DNA from: Otatea glauca
Lineage: Eukaryota > Streptophyta > Magnoliopsida > Poales > Poaceae
Assembly (NCBI GenBank): GCA_036346275.1
Contig: CM070719.1
Span: 32,568,093 to 32,632,092, forward strand
Direction: 5' to 3'
DNA length: 64,000 nucleotides
Below, piece by piece: positions 1-10,048 of this stretch (positions within the stretch are counted from its first letter, which is position 1; each line of letters begins with the position of its first letter). Both the position numbers and the translations under genes were made by a program. The notes under the pieces were generated by a model. That model did not search any database. It saw nothing but the letters and a program-made list of their open reading frames with translations, and was not told the DNA's origin.

Positions 1-444
1 TTCCTTCGGTTCATCACCAACAACCTCCTGCTGCGTCGCATGGCCAGCATGGACTTTCTGAAATGCTTGCTCCAATAACACTAATGCTCATCCTTTCTCA
101 TTTGCCATTCTTACATACGAGCTTCACGACTTCGGTCCCTTCAATTCCACTAACTCTCAGTACGTGCAATCCCGTCTCCGACACCCTACTTCGTGCAACT
201 TGAGATCATGCAATTCACGGTCCAATGAGAATATGTGGTACAACCATCTGGTAACCGTACCCCACGAACGCTCCCCTACACGTGACAGGCTAGCCACGAC
301 ACTTAGAAAATGACTTAGTTCCACCCCTTGTGCACCCATGTGTGAAATCCCTTCTTCGTAGTATATTTTAAATTGCACTCGTTCATCCATACCTATCAAG
401 CATTTCAGGAAATTCTTAATACGTGCACAACGTGATGCCATCAC
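1..444 (-). pseudogene. MULE transposase N-terminal fragment, cut by window edge
   Basis: Read from 444 down to 1, this encodes the region that precedes the transposase domain in plant MuDR-like elements. VQFKIYYEEG, GVELSHF and SLSRVGERSW line up in order with FRIYYGEG, GVDLSNF and SLSRVEERTF of the second MULE at 2488-2640. Below position 160 the same frame goes on as ELVELKG, SSYVRMANEKG and LLEQAF to the edge, with three TGA codons exactly where the other copy has tryptophan (YWELVEV, SWRSYV, GWFRVL). The first start-like ATG is near 440, but the conserved part begins around MDERVQF. It is a non-functional relic in the opposite orientation to the second MULE. The transposase core would lie left of the window. 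Confidence 0.7.
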
Positions 445-544
445 CTTTTAAATTCTTAACCTACCTGCTACACCTATGTACCATGACGACGTACTCTACA
501 CTACTTGAAACAACTGCTGCAGGCATACATAAATTTATTTTTTC

Positions 545-1380
545 AACTACATACTATCCCGCATAACTTTCATAGTTTTGTATGTCCATAACTATTACTA
601 CTCTATACAACTAATTACTTACAAACCTAATTAATCTGGTCGCTAAGTCATATATGTAAAAAAAACTATTGCTACTCTACACAGCTAATTATATACACAC
701 CTAATTACTCTGGTTGGCAAGTTGTGTATCTAAAAAACTGTTGGTATTCTATACATCTAATTACTTACGAACCTAATTAATCTGATCAGCAAGTCATGTA
801 TCTAAAAAACTATTGCTACTCTATACAGCTAATTACTTACAAACCTAATTAATCTGGTCGCTAAGTCATGTATATAAAAAAACTATTGCTACTCTACATA
901 GCTAATTATGTACAAACCTAATTAATCTGGTCAGCTAGTAGTGTATCTGAAAAAACTATTGGCATTCTACACAGCTAATTACTTATAAACCTAATTAATC
1001 TGGTCACTAAGTCATGTATCTAAATAACTATTGCTACTCTACACAGCTAATTACCTACACACCTAATTAATCTTGTCAGGAAGTCGTGTGTCTATAAAAA
1101 CTATTAGCATTCTACACAGCTAATTACTTACAAACCTAATTAATCTGGTCACTAAGTCATGTATCTAAATAACTATTGCTACTCTATACAACTAATTACT
1201 TACAAACCTAATTAATCTAGTCGCTCCGAGTCATCTATCTAAATAATTATTACCACTCTATTAGCTAATTAATTACAACCTAATTAATCTACTCGCTAAG
1301 TCGTATATCTGAACAACTATTGTTACTCTACACACCTAAATACTTACAAATATATTTAATCTGGTCACTAAATCGAATTT
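545..1380. repeat. 72-bp minisatellite, about 11 copies
   Basis: The landmark CCTAATTAATCTGGTC and its variants recur at 626, 700, 772, 844, 917, 990, 1062, 1135, 1207 and 1279, with a weaker copy near 1350. Spacing is 71-74 bp. Each unit also carries an ACTATTGCTACTCTACACAG block and an AAGTCATGTATCTAAA block. Copies differ by scattered substitutions, so the array is not fresh. It lies between the two divergently oriented MULE relics and no coding sequence overlaps it. Confidence 0.9.
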
Positions 1381-1384
1381 TTAA

Positions 1385-2075
1385 TTTTTAACTTAAATGA
1401 ACAAAAAGAAATTACCAGCAAAAATGTGATGCCTTTCTTCCTCCTCCTCCCCTCTTCTTCTTCTTCCCCTCCTCCTCCTCTTCCTCCTCCTCTTTCTCCT
1501 CTCCTTTCTTCTCTTCCCATCTCCCCTCTTGTTTCTTCCCCTCTCTTTCTTTCTCTTCACTTGGTGGCAGTGGCTGCGAAATGAGCGTTCTGGCCGTGCT
1601 AGTGAGCGGTCGACGCTTATATTGTTGTCTGTTGCCATTTCAATGACGACAGAGAGCCCGACCGTTTGTCGATAGGCCTCTATCGTTGTTTCAAATGGCA
1701 ACTAAGATATGTGTCGCCCTTTGAACGGGCGACTGACGGCCACGTCAATGCCACATAAGCTCGAATCGCTTCGACTCCCCTGTCGCCCAACCATCGGGCA
1801 ATAGATAATAAATCGACCGTTCGTTTGGCGACAGAGAGGATGTGGGCCTCTGTCGCCAAACCAACAGGCAACAGAGGATGGCTTTTTAATCGCACCGCGA
1901 GCACTGTAGCCACGCGTGCTCATCTTATTTTAGCCAGCCCAGTCGAGAGAAAAGAGAGGAGTGGGAGGGAGAGGAGAGAAAAAGGAAGGGAGGGAGAGAA
2001 GGAAAGGGGAGAGTAGAAGAAATTTGTAGCCGTGCAGGTAAAAAAATTCTGTTTATTTTATTAAGCAATAAACCA
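1385..2075. repeat. Imperfect foldback palindrome of about 690 bp
   Basis: The two ends are diverged inverted copies. A pyrimidine tract (1435-1565, CTT/CCT-rich) is mirrored by a purine tract (1936-2016, GGA/GAA-rich). The outer ACCAGCAAAAATG side (1420-1430) is mirrored by the GCAGGTAAAAAAATT side near 2035. Inside are shorter hairpins such as CCTCTGTCGCC...GGCAACAGAGG at 1848-1875. Related GTCGCC/GGCGAC blocks recur at 10,425-10,610 on the far side of the MULE, so this block probably holds the left terminal inverted repeat of that element. Exact ends were not resolved. Confidence 0.5.
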
Positions 2076-2154
2076 TGATAGGTTAGAAAATTTTTTAGAT
2101 CCAGTTAGATTTAGAGTTTATGTATAGATTTTGTATATTTTTAGTAATTTAGGT

Positions 2155-2425
2155 GGTTCATAGAAATACATGTACGTATATGTTTTAGGAATAATAATAT
2201 ATTTTTAGAAATGTAGATGTTTTTTACAGATAGATGTAGATATGTTTTTTTAGGAGTGTAGACTTTTTTACAGATAGAAGTACATAGATATATATATTTT
2301 TAGGAGTGTAGATGTTTTTTACAAATAGAAGTAGAGAGATGTATATTTTTACGAATGTAGATAGATATATATTTTTTGAAGTGTAGATATAGATAGATCT
2401 AGATTTTTTTATCAAATAGATATAA
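2155..2425. repeat. AT-rich degenerate repeats
   Basis: TTTTTACAGATAG-type and AGGAGTGTAGA-type words recur at irregular spacings of about 30-60 bp (for example near 2220, 2265, 2312, 2325 and 2380). The sequence is AT-rich and I see no coding potential. It probably forms part of the MULE leader. Confidence 0.5.
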
Positions 2426-2463
2426 TATTTTCTTACGAAAAGTAATTGATTCGTGGGTTAATG

Positions 2464-3319
2464 AATCGACTCGCAGATATGTCAGAATGAGTTCCATTTA
2501 GAATCTATTATGGAGAAGGGGTTGTCATGTATGGTTTAGAGGGTGTGGATCTAAGTAACTTTCAGTATGTGGACAGAAGTTTAAGTAGGGTCGAAGAGCG
2601 TACATTTTCTGCTGTGTTGAATTAGTTGTATTATACTTTTCGGATGGAACCAGAGAAGTGCCAACTGAAGTTATTTTGCGTTTGTACTATGAGAAATGAT
2701 CCTGTTTATTGGGAGTTAGTTGAGGTGAAGGGAACTGCATCGTGGAGGTCATATGTAATGGGGGCGGAGCAACATGGATGGTTTCGTGTGCTTTTAGTGC
2801 AAGCATATGATAGGGTTGTTGCCCCACAGCAGCAGTTGGACACCGGTGAGTGTAGTGAGCCTCAAAATGAGTTGGACGCCGGTGAATCTAGCCGTGAGCG
2901 GCATGTTCAGGAATGCAACGAGGATATCATTTACCATAGTGGTGAACAAGTTGAGGTTGGAGTGGATGATAGAACCATTGGATAAGAAGCGCGGGGACAA
3001 GTAGATGAAGGCGGGGAAATTTATGAAATAACAGCAATGATGGAAGAGGAAGACCGTGAATACATCAGAGCAGAAGTGGAAGTCGACGATAACTCGGATG
3101 AGGAAGATGGAGGTACGGAGCCGCTTGTGCCAACAGATTGGAGCACGCATCAATTTAATAAGCTAGTTGTGAATGAAAGCAATGATACACTGTGGCAGTA
3201 TAGTGACAATGAGGTTAGGCCTAACAGTATATACCCGACAAAAGAGGCAGTGCAAGATGCTGTGAAAGATTAGGCCTTATCATTAAGAAGGACATTCAGG
3301 GTTAAGAAGTCCACTCCAA
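2464..3319 (+). pseudogene. MULE transposase, N-terminal part (before the CACTA insertion)
   Basis: From about 2488 the frame gives FRIYYGEG, GVDLSNF, SLSRVEERTF, then after a TAG at 2623-2625 continues as LYYTFRMEPEKCQLKLF, YWELVEVKG and GWFRVLLVQAYDRV. The TAG stands where the fragment at 1-444 has tryptophan. A frame change near 2985-3010 joins an acidic stretch (EEEDREYIRAEVEVDDNSDEE, about 3040-3100). The part before the MuDR transposase domain follows (YPTKEAVQDAVKD, a TAG at 3271-3273, then LSLRRTFRVKKST). Coding stops at 3319, where the CACTA starts, and resumes at 7078 with FYDVVCEIHGCPW. The gene is dead: several stops, one frameshift and a 3.75-kb insertion. Confidence 0.75.
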
Positions 3320-3354
3320 CACTACTACAGAAAGGTTTATATTGGACTCCTCTT

Positions 3355-3585
3355 CATAGACGGTTTTAAAAAACCGTCTGTTATGACAAACATCACAGAC
3401 GGTTCTCTAGTGCAACTGTTAGTGATTTAATCACATACGGTTCTCTTTATGAACCGTTAGTCATATCACAGACGGTTTTAGTTAAAACTCGTCTGTGATC
3501 ATATCACGGACGGTTTTAACTAGGAACCATCTGTGATAAGGTAATATCACAGACGGTTCTAACTAGGAACCGTCTGTGATACGAC
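3355..3585. repeat. CACTA left subterminal repeats
   Basis: AGACGGTT and AACCGTCTG alternate about every 15-45 bp, for instance near 3358, 3371, 3397, 3470, 3507 and 3553. Pairs are arranged as small inverted repeats able to form hairpins. In En/Spm-like elements such subterminal motifs are where the element-encoded DNA-binding protein binds. The same motif fills the right end. Confidence 0.85.
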
Positions 3586-3589
3586 TTGA

Positions 3590-4489
3590 GACCCCTATAT
3601 AACCATACCGATAAAGGTTTGTAGCGCCAGATCCATGCATTTCGTCTCCTGCAAACCCTAGCCCCCCGGCAATCCTCCTTCTCGGCGACCTCCTCCCCAG
3701 CGACTTTCGTGAGCACCTGCTTCTCCCCGTCGGCTACCTCCTCCTCCTCCCCGTCAGCTACCTCCTCGTCCGCGGGCACCTCCTCCTCATCTCCGTCGAT
3801 GAGTTGTGTATGAATCCGATATGCTTAACTAGGTTATTGTGTTTGTGAATGATATTTGTGAATGATGTTTAGAAAGAATGAGGCTGATATTTGTGGATGA
3901 TATTTGTGAATGATGTTTAGAAAGAATGAGGCTGTAACTAAAGAATTGTAGCTTAAATGCTTGACTAGGGAAACCGATATGCTTGACTAGGGAAACCATT
4001 TTTAGTTTGTGAATTAATGATGTTTGTGAATGATGTTTAAAAGGAATGAGGCTGTATATAGGATTCATGATGGTTGAACAAAACTGGATATAGGATTTAT
4101 GAGAGGTCAAACATAAAATTCTTAGCAAGCTACATATATATAGCTTAGCAAGCTTTAATGCCTCATTAGGTCACCGCAACGCAATTTCATTTTTCTATGT
4201 CAATATGTTGGGATCTTTATTTCTTGGTATGGATTAGTTTGCTAACTAGGCCTGAGGTATATATATAGCAGAACATAAAATTCATATAATCTAGAATTCA
4301 ACATTAAACTTGTTATATCACACAAGGATTGATGTCTTGGAGCTACTATGTGTTGAATGTTCAATGCCTCTTTTGTGCCTATAATAGGTGATAATGTTTG
4401 AAACTTATGTACGTGTCATCCTATCTCTATCTTGCATCCTCATATTGAAGTGAACACCTAATTCATTATAATATATTTATGGTAAAGAC
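3590..4489. other. CACTA interior without recognised gene
   Basis: 3650-3800 is CT-rich with CTCCTCC runs. 3830-4130 contains several diverged copies of GTGAATGATGTTTAGAAAGAATGAGGCTG (shown here only as the words GAATGATGTTTA and GAATGAGGCTG) near 3855, 3905 and 4030, a loose tandem repeat. I see no coding sequence with family resemblance before the XH fragment. Confidence 0.4.
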
Positions 4490-4931
4490 ATGGAAAAGCT
4501 GTTAGAAACTAAACAAAAACTTAAGGTGAAGATCGAACAACTAAAGGGGAAATCTGAGATAACAGAAAAGATTTGTGAGATTAAACAAGAACTGAAAGGC
4601 ATAGATGATCGCTTGCAAGATATCGAATCCCTTAACACGGCACTCATCAATAAGGACCACAGGGTGAATGCAGAGCTGGAAGAAGCTAAAGCTAAGCTTA
4701 TAGAGGTAATATGAAGGTTTCTAGTACGGAATTCAATGTGGTTACTGCCCTTCTCACAACAACATGATCGCTTTTAATTTGTAGGGATTGAGAGATATGA
4801 CTGAAGATCAATCGGTTATTGGTATCAAACAAATTGGCACTATACTGGAGTTATGGAACTTCAGAGAGAACTGAGAAGCCTCTATTGCGGAAGCTATGTC
4901 ACATATGATGGAAGAAATGAAAAAACTATAA
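4490..4931 (+). pseudogene. Captured fragment of an XH-domain (FDM/IDN2-like) gene
   Basis: Exon 1 (4490-4705) encodes a coiled-coil tail (KLKVKIEQLKGKSEITEKI, IDDRLQDIESLNTALINKDH, ELEEAKAKLIE). An intron with GT...AG ends (4706-4784) follows. Exon 2 (4785-4931) stays in frame: GLRDMTEDQ, VIGIKQIG, then ELWNFREN, a TGA, and EASIAEAMSHMMEEMKKL. Order and motifs match the end of plant XS/XH proteins of the IDN2/FDM group: coiled coil, start of the XH domain (IGIK-x-x-G) and the XH C-terminus (ELWNF). The middle of XH is missing between QIG and ELWNF. Intact members act with AGO-associated long RNAs in RNA-directed DNA methylation. This piece is too short and broken to do so. The intron shows it was copied at DNA level, as in Pack-type transposons. 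Confidence 0.68.
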
Positions 4932-5098
4932 GGTTTTCTTATCTTGAATTACGAAATAATGTGGTTTCTAGCTGAACACTTATTGATATTTGTGGTATAT
5001 ATATCATATTTTGTTAATGTATTGTTACCTGAACTATGAAATATTTTGTTATCATATTTGTCGTAAGGTCTTCTGGCCTTGAACTATGAAATAATATT

Positions 5099-6773
5099 TT
5101 CCCCCTAACTCTCTTGGCAGAACTTCTATGATTAGTATCTGATATTCAAAATTTTATTCTCCTAAGAAATTTATGCAATGAAATTTACAACACACAACCA
5201 ATTATAGATTTTGCAATTCAATATCAAAACATGCTAGATGCATTGAGGCAACAGCTTGTCTAATGAGAAAAGCATCTAGGATGTTTTGATATTGAATTGC
5301 AAAATCTATAATTGGTTGTGTCTTGTAAATGTCATTGCATAAATATCTAAAGAGAATAAAATTTCAAACATCGGATATGAAGAGGAACGCGATATGCTAC
5401 ACTAGCACAAAAAAAAACCTACCGCGTAACCAGAAAGCTACTCGCAAGAAGGGGATCACAGATAAGATTACCACTAGACGCGCAGTTGCGGAATCCTTCG
5501 CGCGTCGATGTAGTGGATCGTCCTCGCCGCAGCCGCTAAGGCCGATGGAGCGGATCGCCCTCGCCGCCGTGATCGCCCTCCCACGCCGCAGCCGCAGCAA
5601 AGATCACCGCAGAGTCCACACGCTCGGGGATGGAACGCCGCGCGCTTGTGCAAGCACCGGTCGTTCGGCAGGGCAACGAGAAGAGGAGGCTAGGGTTTCG
5701 AGTGAATCACTTCTAAATCGTGGGAAAGCACACCGCGCCACCCTCCTCCCTTCCTTATATAGCCACGAGATGAAACCCTAAAACAAGGCCCATCAGTGTT
5801 AAGCCCACGAGGTCCATTAATTATGGATCCAATCCAAATTAATGCGCCCCACCTTTAAGTGTGTGACCTGCAGTTCACGACGCTTGGACATGGATTCAAA
5901 ACTCCTTTTCAATCCAATAGTTGGTAGCGGCTCCTTGCAAAGTATGCCAACTCCCAAACATACTATGATCAAATCGGACAAAACCTATCAAAAGTACTCA
6001 TGTAATAATCCCTTTGCCAAGTATATGAAGATTGAACTCAAGGCGAGAAGCATGTCATCCTTTGATGATTCAATCCATCTCTCGTATCCGTGATATATTA
6101 ATAACTTGTGATTGACTCCTCAATCACGACATGGCCATGCACTTCCTTAATCATATCACACGAGTGGCCTTGTCATATATCTCCGTTTCATTGGAGTGGC
6201 AAATTCCATCTTGATCGCTCACTTCCTCTGCACGCTTTATAGTAAACATGAAAGCTACCTTTATAACTATCCGGTTAGGAAGTAGTGTTTGATAGCCCCA
6301 AGGAAAACTATTACACATGTAGGGAATATGACAATCTCGTGTCTAAGGATCATACATCTACTAGGTATGAGATACATCGATGACACATAAGAATGAAACA
6401 TTCTCGCAGTGTCCCATTGCGAGTCTATCTAACCCATGTTCTTCAACATGCGTCCACAATGTATAAATGATATCTCTATATCCCATGATCTATGAAGCAT
6501 GATCATCGATCACTACATGTGCTGATCTATTCATCGTTGTCCTATACGATGATATCCAATCAGAGATATTTATCGAATTATATCAATAAGTAAAGAGCTT
6601 CATAAGCAAATCACATACTTGTTGATCAATACAATGATATACATTCATTGGACCAATAATCATATTATTATTCACAAACATAGTCATGTTAGAATCATCT
6701 AAATGATTGCCTCAAGAGCATAGCACTAACAAGATACTAATCATGGAAGTTCTGCCAAGAGAGTTAGGAGGAA
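5099..6773. repeat. Long palindrome, right arm split by a solo LTR
   Basis: The left arm (5099-5245) starts CCCCCTAACTCTCTTGGCAG and runs to ATATCAAAACATGCTAGATG. The right arm begins CATCTAGGATGTTTTGATAT (5273) and mirrors it with few mismatches to 5377. It then resumes after the LTR at 6732 and ends CTGCCAAGAGAGTTAGGAGG (to 6773). Rejoined, the arms are each about 145-150 bp around a loop of about 25 bp. A transcript through the pre-insertion form could fold into a long hairpin. Confidence 0.8.
5378..6731 (-). mobile_element. Copia solo LTR, 1,354 bp
   Basis: Bounded by TGAAGAGG (5378) and CACTAACA (6731), so on the minus strand it reads TGTTAGTG...CCTCTTCA, the TG...CA form of an LTR. Flanks are GGATA (5373-5377) and AGATA (6732-6736), a 5-bp target duplication with one mismatch. 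Both flanks continue the palindrome arm, confirming a simple insertion. The minus strand has a TATATAAGG box near 5755 followed by a GC-rich leader, and its start (TGTTAGTGCTATGCTCTTGAG) resembles Angela/BARE-type copia LTRs. No internal coding region remains, which is what LTR-LTR recombination leaves. Confidence 0.75.
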
Positions 6774-6779
6774 AAAACT

Positions 6780-7062
6780 ATAACACAGACGGTTCTATTT
6801 AAAAACCGTCTGTGATAATCATATCACAAACCGTTCTAATTAAAAACCGTCTGTGATTACTTATAATTAGAAACGGTTCTATCTTAGAACCGTCTAAAAC
6901 AAAAGATCATCATAGACAGTTCGTAGATAGAACCGTCTCTGATATTAGTTTTACTGACGGTTCGAAAACCGTCTGTGATGTCTTCTCATCACTGACACAT
7001 TTTTGCATACGGTTCACAAAACCGTCAGTGATGAGGTTTCCGAACCGTCTGTGATGAGCTTT
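6780..7062. repeat. CACTA right subterminal repeats
   Basis: ACAGACGGTT, AACCGTCTGTGAT and variants recur near 6786, 6806, 6830, 6845, 6870, 6920, 6957, 6968, 7014 and 7042, forming several short inverted pairs. They mirror the left subterminal repeats of the element. Confidence 0.85.
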
Positions 7063-7077
7063 CCTATAGTAGTGCAA

Positions 7078-8998
7078 CCTTCTACGACGTTGTGTGCGAG
7101 ATCCATGGGTGCCCCTGGAGGGTGCACGTGTACAAGCCCAAATGGGGTACCCACTGGCTATGTTCGAAGGTTGAGCAGCATAGCTGTATGACTGAGGAAA
7201 CCCTGATGGCTCACAGAAACCTGTCATCTGGGTATATCGCGAATATCATGTACCTAGAGATAGTGGAGAACCTCAATTTTGAGCCACGTGCTATTATCCG
7301 AGTAATCGAGAACAGATATCAGTACACAATTAGATATGGGAAGGCATGGAGGGCGAAGCAGAAGGCCTTAGCAATGAGGTTTGGGAAATTTGAAGACTCC
7401 TACCATAATCTGCCTGCACTACTCAGTTGCATTCAGGGAAAAAATCCTGGCACTTATTATGATTACGAGGACTGTCCGTCAAGCAAGTGGCCGACCAAGA
7501 GGCATCTAAAGAGAGTTTTCTTCGCATTCGAAGCTTGTATTAAGGCGTTCTATCACTGCCATCCATTGTTGTGCGTGGACGACACATTCTTGACTGGGAA
7601 ATACAAAGGGCAAATAATGACAGCTGTGGGCATTGATGGAAACAACCAGATTCTGCCTGTTGCTTTCGCCTTTGTAGAAAGCGAGAACTATTAGAGTTGA
7701 CTGTGGTTCCTACGGAACTTGAAGATCGGAGTGGTAAAGACTCGTCAAGATGTGTGCATACTCTATGACAGGCATGCTGGTCTGCTTAGTGCTATCAAGA
7801 AGTTGCAAACAGGGGAAGAGAAGCCATTTCCATGGCCTGACTTGCAGAGCCGATGGTGCATGAGACATTTGGGTGCGAACTTCTATAAGCAATTCAAGAA
7901 CAAGGAACTGATGAACATGTTCAAGAGACTATGTAAGCAGAACCAAGAGAGTAAGTTCCGTACTCTATGGAAGAATCTTGATGAGCTAACAAGAAAACAC
8001 AAAGAGGAGCAGATGAACAAGACTAATAACAATGAAACACAGGAGCAGGCAGAGCCTCTATTCCCTCTGCCAACAGAAGATGAGGCGATGAATCGTCGTC
8101 GAAGGCAAAGGTCAATCAAATGTTTCTCGGACTGGATAAAGCATGAGCCGAAAGAGAAGTGGTCATTGTTACATGACACACATGGTGTTAGATACGGTGT
8201 TATGGCGACCAACTTGGCGGAGGTGTACAACTGGGTAATGAGAGGGATGAGGTGTCTCCCGTTGGTAGGAATTGTTGAGGGAGTACTGCGGGGTACAACC
8301 AAGTACTTTGTGGATAGGCATCAAGCTGCTGAAGTAGTAATGAGAGATGAGAATCTATTGTACTCAAGCATGATCACTAAATACATGATGAGAAGAGTAA
8401 GAAGGTGGCCAAGCATAGAGCTATCAAAGTAGGTGCACAAACACTGCGCTTTGAGGTGATATGTAGGGATAAATGACAGTGTGAAACAAACCAGAAGGTT
8501 ATCCCCCAAGAGTGCATCTTGCAGGCTGACTGCAAATGCTCGTGTAACAAACCCCACCTTTTGCATAGGCTATGTTCTCATTTGATAGCCGCATGTGCCT
8601 TATTTGGAATGCGACCCGGTACATATCTATCTAAATATTTTACGAAGGAAAAGGAGATGGCAACTTAGAGCGAGGAGCTTTATGGTTATGGTGTTGTCGG
8701 TTCTTTCACCACAACTCCTAGTATCAATGAAAGACTCCGGTTTCTTGATTTTGATGCAAGAACATGCAAAGCAGGGCGTTGCAAAACAAGGCGTATCAGA
8801 AATGACATGAATGAGTCTGAAACTGGTAAGCGCGTGAAGAAATGTTCATTATGCAATCAAACAGAACATATGTTCAAGAACTGCCAGCCAGAAAACAAAG
8901 AGAATGAAGGAGGAGATGGCAACCCGACGGCACGGGAGGGATCGTCGTCTGCAAGGCGTGATGGACGACGTCATCGTACTACAGGAGAAGCTTTTTGA
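7078..8998 (+). pseudogene. MULE transposase, DDE core, SWIM and zinc knuckle (after the CACTA)
   Basis: The frame resumes at 7078 (FYDVVCEIHGCPWRVHV). The MULE transposase domain includes LLCVDDTFLTGKYKGQIMTA (first catalytic Asp), then TAG and TGA at 7695-7703, then VCILYDRHAGLL (second Asp region), WCMRHLGANFYKQF and TNLAEVYNWVMRG (likely catalytic Glu). After a TAG at 8430 and a TGA near 8475, a SWIM zinc finger follows (CKCSC...LCSHLIAACA, about 8532-8600). A CCHC knuckle CSLCNQTEHMFKNC lies near 8840-8885 and the frame ends at 8998. Domain order is that of a full MuDR-like transposase. All breaks are point stops or small shifts, so decay is moderate. It acted on the terminal repeats of its own element. 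Confidence 0.85.
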
Positions 8999-9129
8999 AC
9001 TATCATATGCTATATATCAAATTCATATTTTATTGATGTAATGTGTGTTGTATGTACTCTATTTTTTACCTAGTTGTAAGCAAGTTGTATGTCGTTGTGA
9101 GTGTTGTTGTTTCATAAATTATTGGAGTT

Positions 9130-9378
9130 TGTTTCAATATATTGTTATGATGCTTGTGTAGTTATTTTTACGCATTTGTTTCAATATATTGTTATGATGC
9201 TTGTGTAGTTATTTGTACGCATTTGTTTCTATATATTGTTATGATGCTTGTGTAGTTATTTGTACGCATTTATTTCTATATATTGTTATGATGCTTGTGT
9301 AGTTATTTGTACGCATTTGTTTATATATATTGTTATGATGCTTATATAGTTTTTTGTACGCATTTGTTTCTATATGCA
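9130..9378. repeat. 47-bp tandem repeat, about five copies
   Basis: ATTGTTATGATGCTTGTGTA recurs at 9141, 9188, 9235, 9282 and 9329, exactly 47 bp apart, each followed by GTTATTTGTACGCATTTGTTTC. The last copy carries more changes. It lies just downstream of the MULE transposase and was probably amplified inside the element. Confidence 0.93.
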
Positions 9379-9417
9379 TTTGAAATATAACTTTCATTTT
9401 TGTAATTTGCAGGTATG

Positions 9418-9780
9418 GCTCACCAGGATGGAGATGACGACTGGCCATTTGAGTTGCTAGATCCAATCGTTGATCGTCGTCACCGTGCCCACTACGCCAC
9501 TGCTTTTCCAAAGGAGGGTCAGGGTCCTCTGGTGCTCGGCGTACTACGACCGAGGCCACCGCAGAAGCTCTGGACGATCGATCCTCATTGGATCCCCAGG
9601 TAACATACTATTCTTCAAATTTCTAAAATATGTTTGATGTAGTATCATAATGTATATTAACAATGCAAGAGGACGTTCAACCAGCACTGAAGGAGGGGTA
9701 CCTCCAAACCGTACAAATGACGATGACGGTGATGATTTCATGCCACCTAGGCCATGAACCTTGCGTCTTCCGAGTCCTCC
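9418..9780 (+). pseudogene. Short second MULE reading frame (unassigned)
   Basis: ATG at 9418 opens MAHQDGDDDWPFELLDPIVD, then RRHRAHYATAFPKEGQ, LRPRPPQ and IDPHWIPR, ending at a GT-like donor near 9600 (CCCAGGTAACA). A second open stretch (9672-9756) may be its next exon. The pattern LLDPIVDRRHRAHYA followed by an LRPRP motif is reminiscent of the start of plant mobile domain proteins, which MULEs sometimes carry. The match is too short to insist on, and the rest of such a protein is absent. Confidence 0.3.
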
Positions 9781-9924
9781 AAATCCTAACGATGATATTA
9801 CATTAAGCCCTATCAAGTATCCAAACGTAGTACCCGTCAATAACCAATAGATAACTATCGTCCATTTGACCATGCCCTATTCCGACAACCATGGCCATAA
9901 AATGTACTTTGTCCTTCACCAGAG

Positions 9925-10048
9925 GCATGTACCTATGTTGTATCCCAGTTTTATGAATTCTCTAAGGTATGTATGTACCTATGTTGTATCTCAGTTTTAT
10001 GAATTCCTTAAGGCATGTACCTATGTTGTATCCCAGTTTGTAACTTAG
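9925..10048. repeat. Three-copy 42-46-bp tandem repeat
   Basis: ACCTATGTTGTATCCCAGTT and near-copies start at 9931, 9977 and 10,019, linked by TTATGAATTC and AAGGCATGT. The small open frame through it only reflects the repeat. Confidence 0.85.

Larger units (their letters stand above)
3320..7074. mobile_element. Non-autonomous CACTA (En/Spm-like) transposon carrying a captured gene fragment
   Basis: The left end is CACTACTACAGAAAGG (3320) and the right end CCTATAGTAGTG (to 7074), the CACTA...TAGTG termini of this superfamily. It is flanked by the 3-bp duplication CAA (3317-3319 and 7075-7077). Removing the element and one CAA restores the MULE reading frame across the junction, which fixes both ends to the base. 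Subterminal ACAGACGGTT/AACCGTCTGT repeats fill both termini. No CACTA transposase frame is visible, so it would need transposase in trans. It carries a host-gene fragment (4490-4931) and a palindrome split by a solo LTR. Confidence 0.92.

Noticed and set aside
545..1380. CRISPR-like array
   Set aside because: The units are continuous 72-bp repeats without unique spacers, in a plant transposon context.
1393..1701. Arg/Lys/Glu-rich frame of 102 codons
   Set aside because: It is a translation of the CTT/CCT pyrimidine tract.
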